Positions 1 to 9,291 of a stretch of 64,000 nucleotides of DNA are shown piece by piece (position 1 is the first letter of the stretch; each line of letters begins with the position of its first letter). The notes beneath the pieces were generated by a model that did no database searches, was not told where the DNA came from, and saw nothing but the letters and a program-made list of their open reading frames with translations. The translations under genes and the position numbers were made by a program. This DNA comes from Lachnospiraceae bacterium (lineage in GTDB: Bacteria; Bacillota; Clostridia; Lachnospirales; Lachnospiraceae), in NCBI GenBank assembly GCA_015057825.1, contig SVDN01000013.1, forward strand, positions 1 to 64,000, read 5' to 3'.

Positions 1-1044
1 ACCGCCCGATTTAGGAAGAGCTTCTTTTACGGTTACGGCATGTCCCTGTTTTCTTAAATAATAAGCAGCGGTTAAACCTGCAGGACCCGCACCGATTACG
101 CATACCTTCTTACCTGTATCCGGAAGGCGTTTTTCTTTGCCTCTCCAGAAACTTCCTGTGTCTTTTTCGGCTGCGTATCTTTTAATATTTCTGATTGAAA
201 CGGATGCATTAACATTTTGTCTTCTGCACTCGCCTTCACAAACATGAGAACATACATGACCGAGGCATTCTGGGAATGTAAGTTTTTCTCTGATAACAGC
301 TGCAGCTTCGTCAAATTTACCTTCTTTTACGAAGCGAACATACCTTGGAATATCTGTATTCGCAGGACATGTAGCACGGCAAGGAACAAGTTTGTCTTGT
401 TTTTCGGCTGCCGTATAAACAAGTCTGTCTCTGATGGAGCCTGTAGGACAGACTTCAGCGCAAGCGCCGCAGAAACGGCAATCAGCATCTTTAAGAAGCT
501 TGTCATGTAAAGCACCGACTTTAATTTCAAGTCCTTCTCTGTTATATTGAAGAACTTTAACGCCTCGAAGCTCGTTACAAGCTCTTACGCAACGTCCGCA
601 AAGAACACATCTGTTCATTTCGTGATCATAAAGCGGATTCTGATCTTCAAGCTGGAAACCTTTTGCTCTCAATCTCATTCTTGAAGGTGCCACACCTAAA
701 TACTGGATAAGATTTTGGAGCTCACACTTACCGTATTTAGGACAGACGGAACAATCTTCCGGATGAGCTGCAAGGATAAGTTCCATTGCAAGTTTTCTGA
801 GTTTATCAATCTCCTCGTTTTTTGTAACTACAACCATACCGTCTTCAACCGTTAAGTTGCAAGATGTTTCAGGTTCATCATGACCCTCTACCTGGACAAA
901 ACAAACCTTACAGGCTGAAATATCCTTAAGATCGGGATGGTGACAAAGATGTGGAATATAGATTCCCGCATCGAGAGCTGCTCTTAATACGCTTGTGCCC
1001 TCTTTTGCTTCAATCTTCTTTCCATCGACAGTAATTGAAACCAT
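1..1044 (-). CDS. Iron-sulfur/FAD oxidoreductase, NuoG-like N-terminus fused to GltD-like domain (partial)
   Basis: The gene begins at ATG 1042-1044 and runs off the left edge, so only the first 348 codons are visible. Residues 1-80 look like a [2Fe-2S] ferredoxin domain with the NuoG-type pattern (CHHPDL, then SACKVC). A Cys/His region follows (DCSVCPKYGKCELQ), then two [4Fe-4S] ferredoxin motifs (CVLCGRCVRAC and CRFCGACAEVCP). Next comes the Cys-rich N-terminal domain of GltD-type proteins (CRATCP, CLGHVCSHVCEGEC) and the start of an FAD-binding Rossmann fold (VIGAGPAGLTAAYYL) near residue 310. Such fusions are cytosolic electron-transfer subunits linking NAD(P)H to ferredoxin-dependent enzymes. 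The partner enzyme lies outside the window. Good SD (GGAAG) before the start. Function is a family-level inference. Confidence 0.85.
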   Translation of the reverse strand, partial: MVSITVDGKKIEAKEGTSVLRAALDAGIYIPHLCHHPDLKDISACKVCFVQVEGHDEPETSCNLTVEDGMVVVTKNEEIDKLRKLAMELILAAHPEDCSVCPKYGKCELQNLIQYLGVAPSRMRLRAKGFQLEDQNPLYDHEMNRCVLCGRCVRACNELRGVKVLQYNREGLEIKVGALHDKLLKDADCRFCGACAEVCPTGSIRDRLVYTAAEKQDKLVPCRATCPANTDIPRYVRFVKEGKFDEAAAVIREKLTFPECLGHVCSHVCEGECRRQNVNASVSIRNIKRYAAEKDTGSFWRGKEKRLPDTGKKVCVIGAGPAGLTAAYYLRKQGHAVTVKEALPKSGG

Positions 1045-1175
1045 TTTATTCTTCCTTTCGTTTTTTTTATAATAACTTTTTGTTAATATAAGACTGATTT
1101 AAAAATAAAATAAATGAAATTGGGAAAATTAAAACAGATAAAGATATTCACGAACAAATCCCAAAATACAATAAG

Positions 1176-1211
1176 ATTATAACACCCTAAACTTTTTATT
1201 GATAATATCAA
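1176..1211 (-). promoter_or_regulatory. Candidate promoter with LysR-type operator over the -35
   Basis: Minus-strand TATAAT lies at 1176-1181. Seventeen bases upstream, the -35 position is occupied by half of a perfect 13-base palindrome, TTGATATTATCAA (1199-1211), which fits the LysR T-N11-A pattern. The -35 half (TATCAA) is a poor sigma-70 match, as expected for an activator-dependent promoter. The divergent gene at 1383 encodes a LysR regulator, so this is a plausible autolinked switch for the oxidoreductase gene. The rest of the 338-base gap (1045-1382) is very AT-rich and shows no coding sequence. Confidence 0.45.
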
Positions 1212-1382
1212 ATTATAAGTTTATAATAAGTAAAAGTTATTATTAATAAAATCAAAATACCGAACGAACTACTGTCATTAATTTTACACCTTTTAAATAC
1301 AAAAGTAAAATTTTTTATCCTTCGGAAACAATATTTTTTATCGACAAAAATTTTTAATTAATCATAATATCGGGAGAACAAT

Positions 1383-2300
1383 ATGCAAACAAGACAACTG
1401 GAATATTTTATAGCCGTTTGCGAAACATTGAATTTTACAAAGGCGGCACAAAAATTTTTCATATCTCAAACAGCAATTACTCAACAAATAAAAGCCTTGG
1501 AAAGCGAACTGGGCGTCGAGCTTTTTTACAGGAACAATCGCCATGTTGAAATAAGTCCGGCGGGTAAGTCTTTTTTGGAAGATGCCAATGCCATAGTCAG
1601 ACGTCTTTCCGATGCAAAAACCAGAATGCAAGGAAAAGATGCTCAGCTTACGGGTACTTTAAAAATAGGTTATGTTGAAGGCTATGAAAAAGTCGGCCTT
1701 TCAAATATTTTGGCCGATTTTCACGAAAAATATCCCAACGTGTTCATTCCTTTGGAACGCGATAATGTTCCGAATTTATACGATCATATTTTAAGTAATG
1801 AATTCGATTTGATTTTTAATCTTAAGTTTTTTATTGATAAATTTCCCGATGTGGAATTTGTTGATTTTGAAACATTTCCGATGAGAGCCATCGTTCCGGT
1901 TTCACATCCTTTGGCTCACAGAAACTTGATAAAACCGAAAGAACTTGACGGTGCACCATTAATCACAATGAAAAGCGATAATTCCAGATACGGTCAGGAT
2001 CCCACAATTATGAAATTCTTTACGGATGCGGATATGATTCCCAATGTACAATATGTATCTTCGGACGTTGAAACCAGCATTTTATCCGTTGCGGCGGGTC
2101 TTGGTTTTGCTCTGCTTCCCGGATATATTACCGACCATATCAATTCCAACGACCGTGTTACGGTACTTCCAATTGAAGGTATGGAAAAGCGCATGACTAT
2201 TGTTGTTGCATGGAATAAGAAAAACAAAAATCCTTTAATAAAAACCTTCTTGGACACAATTAACGGTTTCAGAGCCAATTTGGAAAATCCAACAAGCTAA
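1383..2300 (+). CDS. LysR family transcriptional regulator
   Basis: A 305-residue protein of normal LysR length. Residues 1-60 form the winged helix-turn-helix (RQLEYFIAVCETLNFTKAAQ, then FFISQTAITQQIKALE and LGVELFYR). Residues 90-295 form the periplasmic-binding-protein-like effector domain. The start is supported by a GGGAG SD at 1371-1375. It is transcribed away from the iron-sulfur/FAD oxidoreductase gene, the classic arrangement for a LysR activator and its target, with a T-N11-A palindrome between them. The effector cannot be read from sequence. Its 3' end overlaps the convergent phosphoesterase gene by four bases. Confidence 0.9.
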   Translation: MQTRQLEYFIAVCETLNFTKAAQKFFISQTAITQQIKALESELGVELFYRNNRHVEISPAGKSFLEDANAIVRRLSDAKTRMQGKDAQLTGTLKIGYVEGYEKVGLSNILADFHEKYPNVFIPLERDNVPNLYDHILSNEFDLIFNLKFFIDKFPDVEFVDFETFPMRAIVPVSHPLAHRNLIKPKELDGAPLITMKSDNSRYGQDPTIMKFFTDADMIPNVQYVSSDVETSILSVAAGLGFALLPGYITDHINSNDRVTVLPIEGMEKRMTIVVAWNKKNKNPLIKTFLDTINGFRANLENPTS

Positions 2301-3238
2301 GAATGAAGGCTTATAACCACAACTTCGGGTCTGTTGTTTACTCTGAAAGGAAATGAGCTGGTGCCAAGCCCGCGACTTACGACAAGATTTGTATTGTCTT
2401 TTGTGATGAGACCTTCCGCATAATCCGGGAAAAATCCCTGGTCCGGAACAAATACGGCGCCGAATTTCGGCAAACGCACTATTCCTCCATGGTAATGACC
2501 CGAAAGCACCAAATCTATATTTTCGTCATGATAAATATCAAAAAATGTCGGTCTGTGGTACAAAAGAAGATTAAAAGATTGGCTATCCAAATCTAACTTA
2601 TCAATGGCTTTCTTTGTATACAGCTCGTTGAATTTTTTGACATAATCACTGTATTTATAACCTTCTTTGGCATATTCGGAACTTTTATATTCGTCTTTAT
2701 CCATGATATAAAACTCCGGATCGTCAATGGCGGAAATAACAATTTTCGAATCACCGACTTTCAAATCAACCGATTCGTTATTTATAATCTTAACACCGTT
2801 ATTTTCCATATATTCGCATAATTCTTTGTAATAATCCTCAGAATACTTTTCCTCGTCATCGAATCTGGATTCATGATTACCGTTAACAAAATAAACAGGT
2901 GCGATTTTTACGATTTCATAAATAAAATGTTTACAAACCTCTATATCGGGTCTGTAACTGTCCAAAATATCGCCGGTTATTGCTATCATGTCGGGATTTT
3001 GATGAGAAATCAAAGAAATAAGTTCGTCATTATTATCGCCAAACTCGTCATTGTGAAGATCCGATACTTGCACTATTTTGTAGCCGTCAAAGTTTTTTGA
3101 AAGCTTTGCGCTGTTTATATCATAATAAGACAGTTCGAGAGTTTTTGTATCCTTATAAATAGCGGCAGTTGCTACTGCCGCCAAAACTATTAAAAGTAAT
3201 ATTACGATAACTCTGAGTCTTCTTATTTTTCTGATCAT
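2297..3238 (-). CDS. Membrane-anchored metallophosphoesterase (YkuE/YaeI-like)
   Basis: A 313-residue protein with one N-terminal membrane segment (about residues 7-28), followed by a calcineurin-like phosphoesterase domain. The metal-binding signatures are in order: DLHNDEFG, GDILD, GNHE near residue 120, and GHYHGG near residue 245. Relatives hydrolyse phosphodiesters or pyrophosphates such as UDP-sugar lipids at the membrane, but the substrate here is unknown. The next gene upstream (3244-3699) ends five bases from... its start lies on the same strand, so the two are probably cotranscribed. The 3' end overlaps the LysR gene tail by four bases, so transcription converges. Confidence 0.85.
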   Translation of the reverse strand: MIRKIRRLRVIVILLLIVLAAVATAAIYKDTKTLELSYYDINSAKLSKNFDGYKIVQVSDLHNDEFGDNNDELISLISHQNPDMIAITGDILDSYRPDIEVCKHFIYEIVKIAPVYFVNGNHESRFDDEEKYSEDYYKELCEYMENNGVKIINNESVDLKVGDSKIVISAIDDPEFYIMDKDEYKSSEYAKEGYKYSDYVKKFNELYTKKAIDKLDLDSQSFNLLLYHRPTFFDIYHDENIDLVLSGHYHGGIVRLPKFGAVFVPDQGFFPDYAEGLITKDNTNLVVSRGLGTSSFPFRVNNRPEVVVISLHS

Positions 3239-3243
3239 TCTAA

Positions 3244-3699
3244 CTAAATTCCTATATCCGTATTCATGCCCACATATTTAAGTCTGTCTGCGGACTTAAG
3301 ATCCTGTTGGTATGGATTATCCTCATTATAGTATTTTATCTGAGTATTTGTAGTTCCGCCGGATACGTAGGTTCTTCCACATTCCGGACAAATTGATGTA
3401 TGCATACTAACCGTGGCGGAAATTACTTTTCCGTTGCCTTTGGCCGCTTTGGAATAGGCATTGGATACATGCTCCTGCTCATGAGCTCGAACAGCAGCCG
3501 GCGCCGCCTGAGGCGAAATATGTGTCGGAGTTTTGTAAGAAACCATCTCGTCGGAACCGTCAACGTATTTTCTTCGTTTACAAGTTTCGCACTCTTCGCT
3601 CTCTCCGGGCAATCCTGCAGCTTTTTTGTCACTATTTTCTTTTCCGATTACCGAATAATCACCATAGTCATGACCCTGACCGATGCCTGAAATATTCAT
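3244..3699 (-). CDS. Small HExxH protein, SprA-related type putative metalloprotease
   Basis: A 151-residue protein without signal peptide or membrane segment. It has a Cys-rich opening (ECETCKRRKYVDGSDE), then a zinc-protease-like HEQEHV motif near residue 92 followed by an AYSKAA helix. A second Cys pair (CPECGR) is probably structural. The combination CxxCxxRKYxDGS plus HExEHV is typical of a poorly characterised family I recall as 'SprA-related', for which protease activity is assumed from the HExxH motif but not generally shown. It is closely followed by the metallophosphoesterase gene on the same strand. Function unknown. Confidence 0.65.
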   Translation of the reverse strand: MNISGIGQGHDYGDYSVIGKENSDKKAAGLPGESEECETCKRRKYVDGSDEMVSYKTPTHISPQAAPAAVRAHEQEHVSNAYSKAAKGNGKVISATVSMHTSICPECGRTYVSGGTTNTQIKYYNEDNPYQQDLKSADRLKYVGMNTDIGI

Positions 3700-3780
3700 A
3701 AAATCAACCCCTGTATAGATTTGTGTAAAGCAGTTGCTTTAAAACCCCAAAGAATCAAAATTCATCAAAATTTTTGCAAT

Positions 3781-4608
3781 TTATTTATCAAAATGAACAT
3801 CCAACTGATTAAACGGAATCTTAATGCCTGCCGCATTCAATCCGTCTTGAACAATCGTAATTGCCGCTCTACGCGTGTCCAGTCTTACGTCAGGATTGCA
3901 AAAAAATCTTATTTTGTAAATGATTGCGGAATCTTCAAATCGCTCCGTTCCTTTATATTTACAACTGTATACATTTTTTAGTTCTGCAATTTTTTTGGAC
4001 AAATCGCCGAGTGTTTGATGAACGTATCTCACATCTTCATTATATGATAACGGAATATCCAAATCCACCATGTCGGATACTTTTTTTATTGATTCTATAA
4101 GCCTGTTGCATATCGATATTCTGGAGCGATCCGTAATAAGTTCTATTTCCGTAGTACGAAGGGAAAACTTTTTAACAATCCCGATTTCTCCCTGAAATTC
4201 TATCGCATCACCGACATCGTAAAATTTATCAGACAATATATGAATTCCCATAATTATGTCTTTTAAGAAATCCTGCAGCGCAAAACCGACAACAACACCA
4301 CCTATACCAAGACCGGCAACGGCTGATGATATATTCACACCAAACACCGAAAGAATAGACAGTAAAGCAACTAATACTATAATAATTCTGACAATACCGT
4401 ATAACACATGAGATGCGGTACTGTTTTCAACCCTATTGTTTTTCTTTACATATCTTTTATGTATATGCTTAAAAGCCTTCCAAATAATAATTGCAACAAC
4501 AATGATTACTATACATCCGATTATCCTGGGTACATCAATATTTTTCAATACATCTTTAACCCAATCTACGCTTGCGTTTTTTGCAATCTTTGATATATTT
4601 TCAATCAT
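3781..4608 (-). CDS. mscS: Small-conductance mechanosensitive channel
   Basis: A 275-residue MscS family channel. A hydrophobic segment lies at about residues 30-46 and another at 67-90, then the pore helix TM3, rich in Gly/Ala (SSAVAGLGIGGVVVGFALQDFLKDIIMGIHI). The cytosolic beta domain follows (FYDVGDAIEFQGEIGIVKKFSLRTTEI). The length matches short MscS proteins. It opens on membrane tension to release solutes during hypo-osmotic shock. It lies between a MATE transporter and the small HExxH protein on the same strand. The GLGIGG-xx-GFALQ pattern makes the assignment secure at family level. Confidence 0.92.
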   Translation of the reverse strand: MIENISKIAKNASVDWVKDVLKNIDVPRIIGCIVIIVVAIIIWKAFKHIHKRYVKKNNRVENSTASHVLYGIVRIIIVLVALLSILSVFGVNISSAVAGLGIGGVVVGFALQDFLKDIIMGIHILSDKFYDVGDAIEFQGEIGIVKKFSLRTTEIELITDRSRISICNRLIESIKKVSDMVDLDIPLSYNEDVRYVHQTLGDLSKKIAELKNVYSCKYKGTERFEDSAIIYKIRFFCNPDVRLDTRRAAITIVQDGLNAAGIKIPFNQLDVHFDK

Positions 4609-4661
4609 TATAAATACACCCCTATATATTTATGTTAATCAAATTTTAACATATATTATTT

Positions 4662-5993
4662 CTAATATCCATATATGGATTTTTTATATTTCAGTATAAA
4701 GTATAAGGCGAAAACAAATCCCAATCCTTCCGCAACGGGTACCGCAATCCATATTCCTATGCCACCGGCAAAAATAGGTATAACAATTATTGCAAGACTT
4801 AAAAACAAAAATGTTCTTGCAAATGATATTATTGCCGAATGCTTGCCGTCGGAAAGAGCCGTAAAAAGGCTGCTTGCAAAGATTGTAAATCCGCAAAACA
4901 AAAATCCCAAAGCAAAAATCCAAAAGCCCTCCATTATTATATTAAAGGTATTCGATCCTTCCTCCGTAAAAAACATAAGGCTGGGTTTTATAAGAATTAA
5001 GGATAATATAAACATGGATATTGCAACAATAGCAATAAACATCATAGAGATTTTGAATATTATTTTCTTTTGATCATTATCCCCCGCACCGTGTTTAAAG
5101 CTGATTATGGGTGCAATACCCATGGAATAGCCGTAAAATACCGCGGAAAATACAAATTGATAATACAAAACTATACTGATTGCCGCCACACCGTCTTCAT
5201 TATAAAATTTCAAAAACTGTATATTAAACAAAAACGTGGTTACGGCAGTGGCAAGATTTGCAACCATTTCCGATGATCCGTTTGCACAAGAGTACAAAAA
5301 CATTTTAAAATTCACAAATGGTTTAACAAAATACAAAGTTCCCTTTCTTTTCAAAAAGAAATAAATCGTACCAAAGCCCGCCGGAATACAATATCCTATG
5401 CAAGTTCCGTATGCGGCTCCCACAATTCCCATATTTAAAACAACTATAAAAAGATAATCAAGTACGATATTGGAAATTCCCGCAATAACCGTAAGAACCA
5501 AGCCAACTTGCGGTTTACCCGCCGTAACGAACAAAGACTGATAAAGCAATTGCAACATAAAAGCCGGCGTAAATGTCATTAAAATTACCGTGTAAGATTT
5601 AGCAAGGTCAAATTGCAGTTTGGTCGTTCCCAAAAGACCGAGTATTTCATCCATAAACAGATTTGTAAATACAGCAATTACGATACTGATTATCAAACTT
5701 ATAATAATAATGAAAGTGAAATCTCTTTTTGCCTCTTGCGTTTTTCCCATGCCCATTTTTGTTGCCAAACTTGCGCTGGATCCGGTTCCTATCATAATTC
5801 CCAAGCCCATAATAATGCAGGTTACGGGATATGACATATTAAGAGCCGAAATAGCCAAAGTTCCCGCAAAATGAGTAATAAAAATACCGTCAACTATTGT
5901 ATACATTGACGTAAAAACCATCATTATTATGTTTGGCAATGCAAATTTTAAAAGAGAAATTAAAGAAAACCTCTTTGCAAGAATATTATCCAT
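4662..5993 (-). CDS. MATE family efflux transporter
   Basis: A 443-residue protein with about twelve hydrophobic segments and the MATE opening (FALPNIIMMVFTSMYTIVDG) with TIVDGIFI followed by SALNMSYP. MATE proteins export drugs, metabolites or flavins using H+ or Na+ gradients. It is 33% or so divergent by eye from the second MATE protein in this window (7173-8519), so the two are not a recent duplication. It stands alone between azlD and mscS on the minus strand. Substrate unknown. Confidence 0.9.
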   Translation of the reverse strand: MDNILAKRFSLISLLKFALPNIIMMVFTSMYTIVDGIFITHFAGTLAISALNMSYPVTCIIMGLGIMIGTGSSASLATKMGMGKTQEAKRDFTFIIIISLIISIVIAVFTNLFMDEILGLLGTTKLQFDLAKSYTVILMTFTPAFMLQLLYQSLFVTAGKPQVGLVLTVIAGISNIVLDYLFIVVLNMGIVGAAYGTCIGYCIPAGFGTIYFFLKRKGTLYFVKPFVNFKMFLYSCANGSSEMVANLATAVTTFLFNIQFLKFYNEDGVAAISIVLYYQFVFSAVFYGYSMGIAPIISFKHGAGDNDQKKIIFKISMMFIAIVAISMFILSLILIKPSLMFFTEEGSNTFNIIMEGFWIFALGFLFCGFTIFASSLFTALSDGKHSAIISFARTFLFLSLAIIVIPIFAGGIGIWIAVPVAEGLGFVFALYFILKYKKSIYGY

Positions 5994-6055
5994 AAATACT
6001 CCTTAAAAACCCCCAACATAAAACTCTTAATAATATTATATGCCTTAGTAACGTA

Positions 6056-6352
6056 TTATACAAATAATTCCACAACAAATACCGCAATACATGCGACAGC
6101 CGCAACCATAAGAAGGCTCTTGTTCATAAGGGCAAAAACAACCGCCGCAACAAAGCCCGCCAAAGCCGAAATTATGCTGTTTGTAGCATAAAGAATTGCA
6201 GGAAACGTCATGGATGTAAGGCATGCATAAGGCACGTAATACAAAAAGTTTTTAAGGAATTTGTTTTTGATTTCACCGCGAACCAAAGTCAAAGGTATAA
6301 CTCTTATAAGATAAGTGACGACAGCCATGGTGATTATAAGAACATAAACCAT
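6056..6352 (-). CDS. azlD: Branched-chain amino acid exporter small subunit AzlD
   Basis: A 98-residue protein, almost entirely hydrophobic, with four predicted membrane segments. The opening is typical of AzlD (MVYVLIITMAVVTYLIRVIPL). Together with AzlC it forms a two-component exporter of branched-chain amino acids and analogues (AzlCD/YgaZH family). The start codon overlaps the azlC stop codon by one base (TAATG), indicating translational coupling. The length is normal for the family. Confidence 0.9.
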   Translation of the reverse strand: MVYVLIITMAVVTYLIRVIPLTLVRGEIKNKFLKNFLYYVPYACLTSMTFPAILYATNSIISALAGFVAAVVFALMNKSLLMVAAVACIAVFVVELFV

Positions 6353-7122
6353 TATTTGCCCTCCTTATCCGTATAATCGCTTTTATCATCTTCAATATCC
6401 TTCGAAGCCGATTCCGAACTCGGATTTTTTTTGCCTTGATATATAGGGAAAAATATTGCACCCACAGTTGCGGCAACTATGGTACAAATAATAATCACAA
6501 GACCCGTTGAAATATTTTTTAATACGGGAGTGTAATAAAAAAGACAGCTTAAGGCAACAGAAACAAGAACCACTATCATTACCGGACGTGATTTTTTTGC
6601 AACCGGAACAACAATGGCAATAAACATACCGTAAAGTGCCACACCAAGGGCCGAGCAAACGGATGCCGGCAAAATACTGCCCGCAAAAGCACCAACAAAA
6701 GTTCCGGCTGTCCAGCCGAAAATAGGCGGTATCTGCAAGCCCAGCATATATTTTAAAGTAAGACTTTTTTGATGCTGCATGGCTACGGCAAAGACTTCAT
6801 CCGTATTTGCGAAAGCAATTACAAATCTATGCCAAAACTTCATATCTTTGGAGAGTTTTTGAGAAAGTGCAAGGCTCATAAGGGCATAACGAAGATTGAT
6901 AATAAACTGTGTTAATATCATCTCCAAAACCGTACCGCCGGCAACTATAATTCCAAGGCCCGCAAACTGTCCCGCACTTGTAACGTTTGTAAGACTTATT
7001 ATTGATGACAAAAATATTCCCAGGCCGGATTTAACCGCTAAAATGCCAAAGCTGAAACTTACCGCAAAATAGCCTGTTGCGATGGGTATACTGTCTTTTA
7101 ATCCAACCTTAAATTCATTCAT
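6352..7122 (-). CDS. azlC: Branched-chain amino acid exporter large subunit AzlC
   Basis: A 256-residue protein with about six to eight membrane segments. The AzlC signatures are visible: IATGYFAVSFSFGILAVKSG at residues 14-33 and NLRYALMSLALS near 76-87. It pairs with AzlD to export branched-chain amino acids. The last 30 residues are charged (Ser/Lys/Asp-rich) and cytosolic, an ordinary variation. It lies 50 bases after a MATE gene and is coupled to azlD at its 3' end. Confidence 0.9.
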   Translation of the reverse strand: MNEFKVGLKDSIPIATGYFAVSFSFGILAVKSGLGIFLSSIISLTNVTSAGQFAGLGIIVAGGTVLEMILTQFIINLRYALMSLALSQKLSKDMKFWHRFVIAFANTDEVFAVAMQHQKSLTLKYMLGLQIPPIFGWTAGTFVGAFAGSILPASVCSALGVALYGMFIAIVVPVAKKSRPVMIVVLVSVALSCLFYYTPVLKNISTGLVIIICTIVAATVGAIFFPIYQGKKNPSSESASKDIEDDKSDYTDKEGK

Positions 7123-7172
7123 TTTAAATGCTCCAAATCTTAAAAACCTTGTTTAAAAATACAGAAAAAGCT

Positions 7173-8519
7173 CTACATTTTTCCAACAACGGCTTTATCC
7201 TTCCATTTTCCGCTTCTGTAATAGAAAAATCCGTAAATCGTACCGATGGCCCAACCAATAGGAAGACTCCACCAAATACCTTTTTCTCCGATAAAGAACA
7301 GTGCCAAAATATATGCCGCCACAAGACGAAGTCCGAAGTTTAACAATACGCAAATCATGGAATGTTTAACGTCACCGGCGCCTCTGATAGCACCCGCGTA
7401 GGCGTTTTGGACACCCATGAGAAAATAAAATATGGAAACCACATACATGTATTCAACACCGATTCCGATGGCTTCTGCACTTTCCGAGGAATCCATAAAA
7501 AGTGCAATGAAAAATTTGCCGAAAATAAATACCAAAATCGCTATAACCACACCGAAAGCCACGTCCATAAGCATAGCGGTTTTAAGCCCCGTTCCCACTC
7601 TTTCGTATTTGCCGGCACCAACATTTTGAGCCACAAAAGTCGAAAGTGCATTGCCCACCTGAACCATAGGTATAAGGGCGATATTGTCAATCTTTGTGGC
7701 AGCAGTGTAACCCGCAATAACCGTGGAGCCGAAAAGATTAATAAGAGACTGCATAAATACAAAGCCCAAAGAAACAATCATTTGTTGAGCGCATGTAGGA
7801 CCTGCAACTTTCAAAAGTTTGGGAATCAATGCCCATTCAAAAAGCTTATAGTCTTTGCATTTAATTTTCTTAAGTGTGAAAAGCAATACCACAAAGGCAA
7901 GTGCCGCCGCAATATTTTGCGAAATAAATGTTGCCCAAGCAACACCGGCAACGCCCATATTGTATTTAATTACAAAAAGTAAATCCAAGATAATGTTTAA
8001 GACCGATGAAAATGCAAGAAACGCCAAAGGAAGTTTCGACATTCCCAATGCATTAAATACGGAATTGCTGATGTTATATACAAATAATCCAATATATCCA
8101 AGTGTATAAATCTGAAGGTAAGATTTTGCATCGGCAAAAATATTATCCGGTGTCTGCATCCAACCAAGCATTATTCCCGCAAGATTGTAAGCAACAATCG
8201 TAAGTACAACGCCCAAAGCAATCATCATAAAAATAGATGTAAAAATGGCCGTTTTCATTCTTTTAAGAGATCCTGCACCGAAAAGCTGTGATATAACAAC
8301 GCTGCATCCGATGGAAAGACCCATTGCCACCGCTATAAATACAAAGGCCAAAGCCGTTGAAGTACCTACTGCCGCAAGAGCACCTTCTCCGACAAAATTA
8401 CCTACCACAATAGTATCGATTAAGCCGTATAATTGCTGAAAAATATTACCTAATACCATAGGAAGCGCAAACATAATAAGAGATTTCGATGCGCTGCCCG
8501 TAACCATGTCCTGTTTCAT
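7173..8519 (-). CDS. MATE family efflux transporter
   Basis: A 448-residue MATE transporter with about twelve membrane segments. It opens with the clostridial-type MKQDMVTGSASKSLIMFALP, and YGLIDTIVVGNFVGEGALAA follows at residues 31-50. Proteins of this subgroup are often called NorM/DinF-like, and substrates are mostly unproven. It starts 9 bases after smpB ends, so it is probably cotranscribed with smpB, with azlCD downstream. It resembles the other MATE protein here only at family level. Confidence 0.9.
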   Translation of the reverse strand: MKQDMVTGSASKSLIMFALPMVLGNIFQQLYGLIDTIVVGNFVGEGALAAVGTSTALAFVFIAVAMGLSIGCSVVISQLFGAGSLKRMKTAIFTSIFMMIALGVVLTIVAYNLAGIMLGWMQTPDNIFADAKSYLQIYTLGYIGLFVYNISNSVFNALGMSKLPLAFLAFSSVLNIILDLLFVIKYNMGVAGVAWATFISQNIAAALAFVVLLFTLKKIKCKDYKLFEWALIPKLLKVAGPTCAQQMIVSLGFVFMQSLINLFGSTVIAGYTAATKIDNIALIPMVQVGNALSTFVAQNVGAGKYERVGTGLKTAMLMDVAFGVVIAILVFIFGKFFIALFMDSSESAEAIGIGVEYMYVVSIFYFLMGVQNAYAGAIRGAGDVKHSMICVLLNFGLRLVAAYILALFFIGEKGIWWSLPIGWAIGTIYGFFYYRSGKWKDKAVVGKM

Positions 8520-8528
8520 TTTTTACCT

Positions 8529-8996
8529 CTAATAAAGATTTTTAACCTTAAACTCTCTCTCTGCTTCGCGTCTTGCATCCTTTTTGGCAATGTCTTCACG
8601 TTTGTCGTAAAGCTTTTTACCTTTTGCAAGGGCGATTTCAACTTTAACCAAAGATCCTTTAAAATAAATACACAAAGGAATAAGGGTATAACCTTTTTCT
8701 TTTTGTTTACCTATCAATTTTCTGATTTCTTGTTTGTGAAGCAGGAGTTTTCTTGTTCTGATGGGATCTTTGTTGAAAATGTTTCCCTTTTCATAAGGAG
8801 AAATATTCATGTTGTAGATGTAGACTTCACCTTTTTCAATCTTAACGAAAGCCTCTTTAATGCTGCATTTGCCCATTCTTAAGGATTTGACTTCCGTACC
8901 CGCAAGGCTGATACCCGCTTCGAATTTTTCTTCTATAAAATAATCATGAAATGCCTTTTTATTGTTGGCAATTAATTTTTTTGATTCCTTACTCAT
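8529..8996 (-). CDS. smpB: SsrA-binding protein SmpB
   Basis: A 155-residue protein of standard length. Family landmarks are [51 protein letters not shown] and the basic tail [20 protein letters not shown]. SmpB brings tmRNA to stalled ribosomes for trans-translation. In many Firmicutes smpB directly follows rnr, but here rnr lies at 18.4-20.6 kb and nearly 10 kb of other genes separates them. No tmRNA gene is seen nearby. A promoter must lie in the divergent gap 8997-9340. Confidence 0.96.
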   Translation of the reverse strand: MSKESKKLIANNKKAFHDYFIEEKFEAGISLAGTEVKSLRMGKCSIKEAFVKIEKGEVYIYNMNISPYEKGNIFNKDPIRTRKLLLHKQEIRKLIGKQKEKGYTLIPLCIYFKGSLVKVEIALAKGKKLYDKREDIAKKDARREAEREFKVKNLY

Positions 8997-9195
8997 ATGC
9001 TTTATTACCTAAAAAACCTTAAATCTCACTATGTTAGACTACCATAAACAATTATTTATTTCAATATATTTGCTTTTTCTCCTTTCCGCTTTTTTATTAT
9101 AATAAAAGCATTATCCGTTTAATATTAACCTATGGTTGAAATACCGAATCAAGCCTATTGAAACAATATGTAATTTGTTAAATAAAAAACAATTG

Positions 9196-9224
9196 TTGAC
9201 TAATTGTATTTAAAATGATACATT
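9196..9224 (+). promoter_or_regulatory. Candidate promoter with two operator-like palindromes
   Basis: TTGACT at 9196-9201 and TACATT at 9219-9224 are separated by 17 bases and form a reasonable promoter for the nitrogenase-like operon. Two palindromes coincide with its elements: ACAATT-N7-AATTGT spans the -35, and AAATG-ATA-CATTT spans the -10. Such placement suits a repressor, perhaps metal- or iron-responsive, but neither matches a Fur box closely. The rest of the gap (8997-9340) must also hold the smpB promoter. Confidence 0.4.
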
Positions 9225-9291
9225 TAAAATTGTTCTGATACCAAAATATTTTTGAGGTAAAAGACGCAGGTAAATCTATTGACTAAATCGT

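Noticed and set aside
7362-7982. 206-codon plus-strand open frame
   Set aside because: It is antisense to a clear MATE gene. Its composition is His/Lys/Cys-rich, as expected for a shadow frame, and no SD or neighbours support it.
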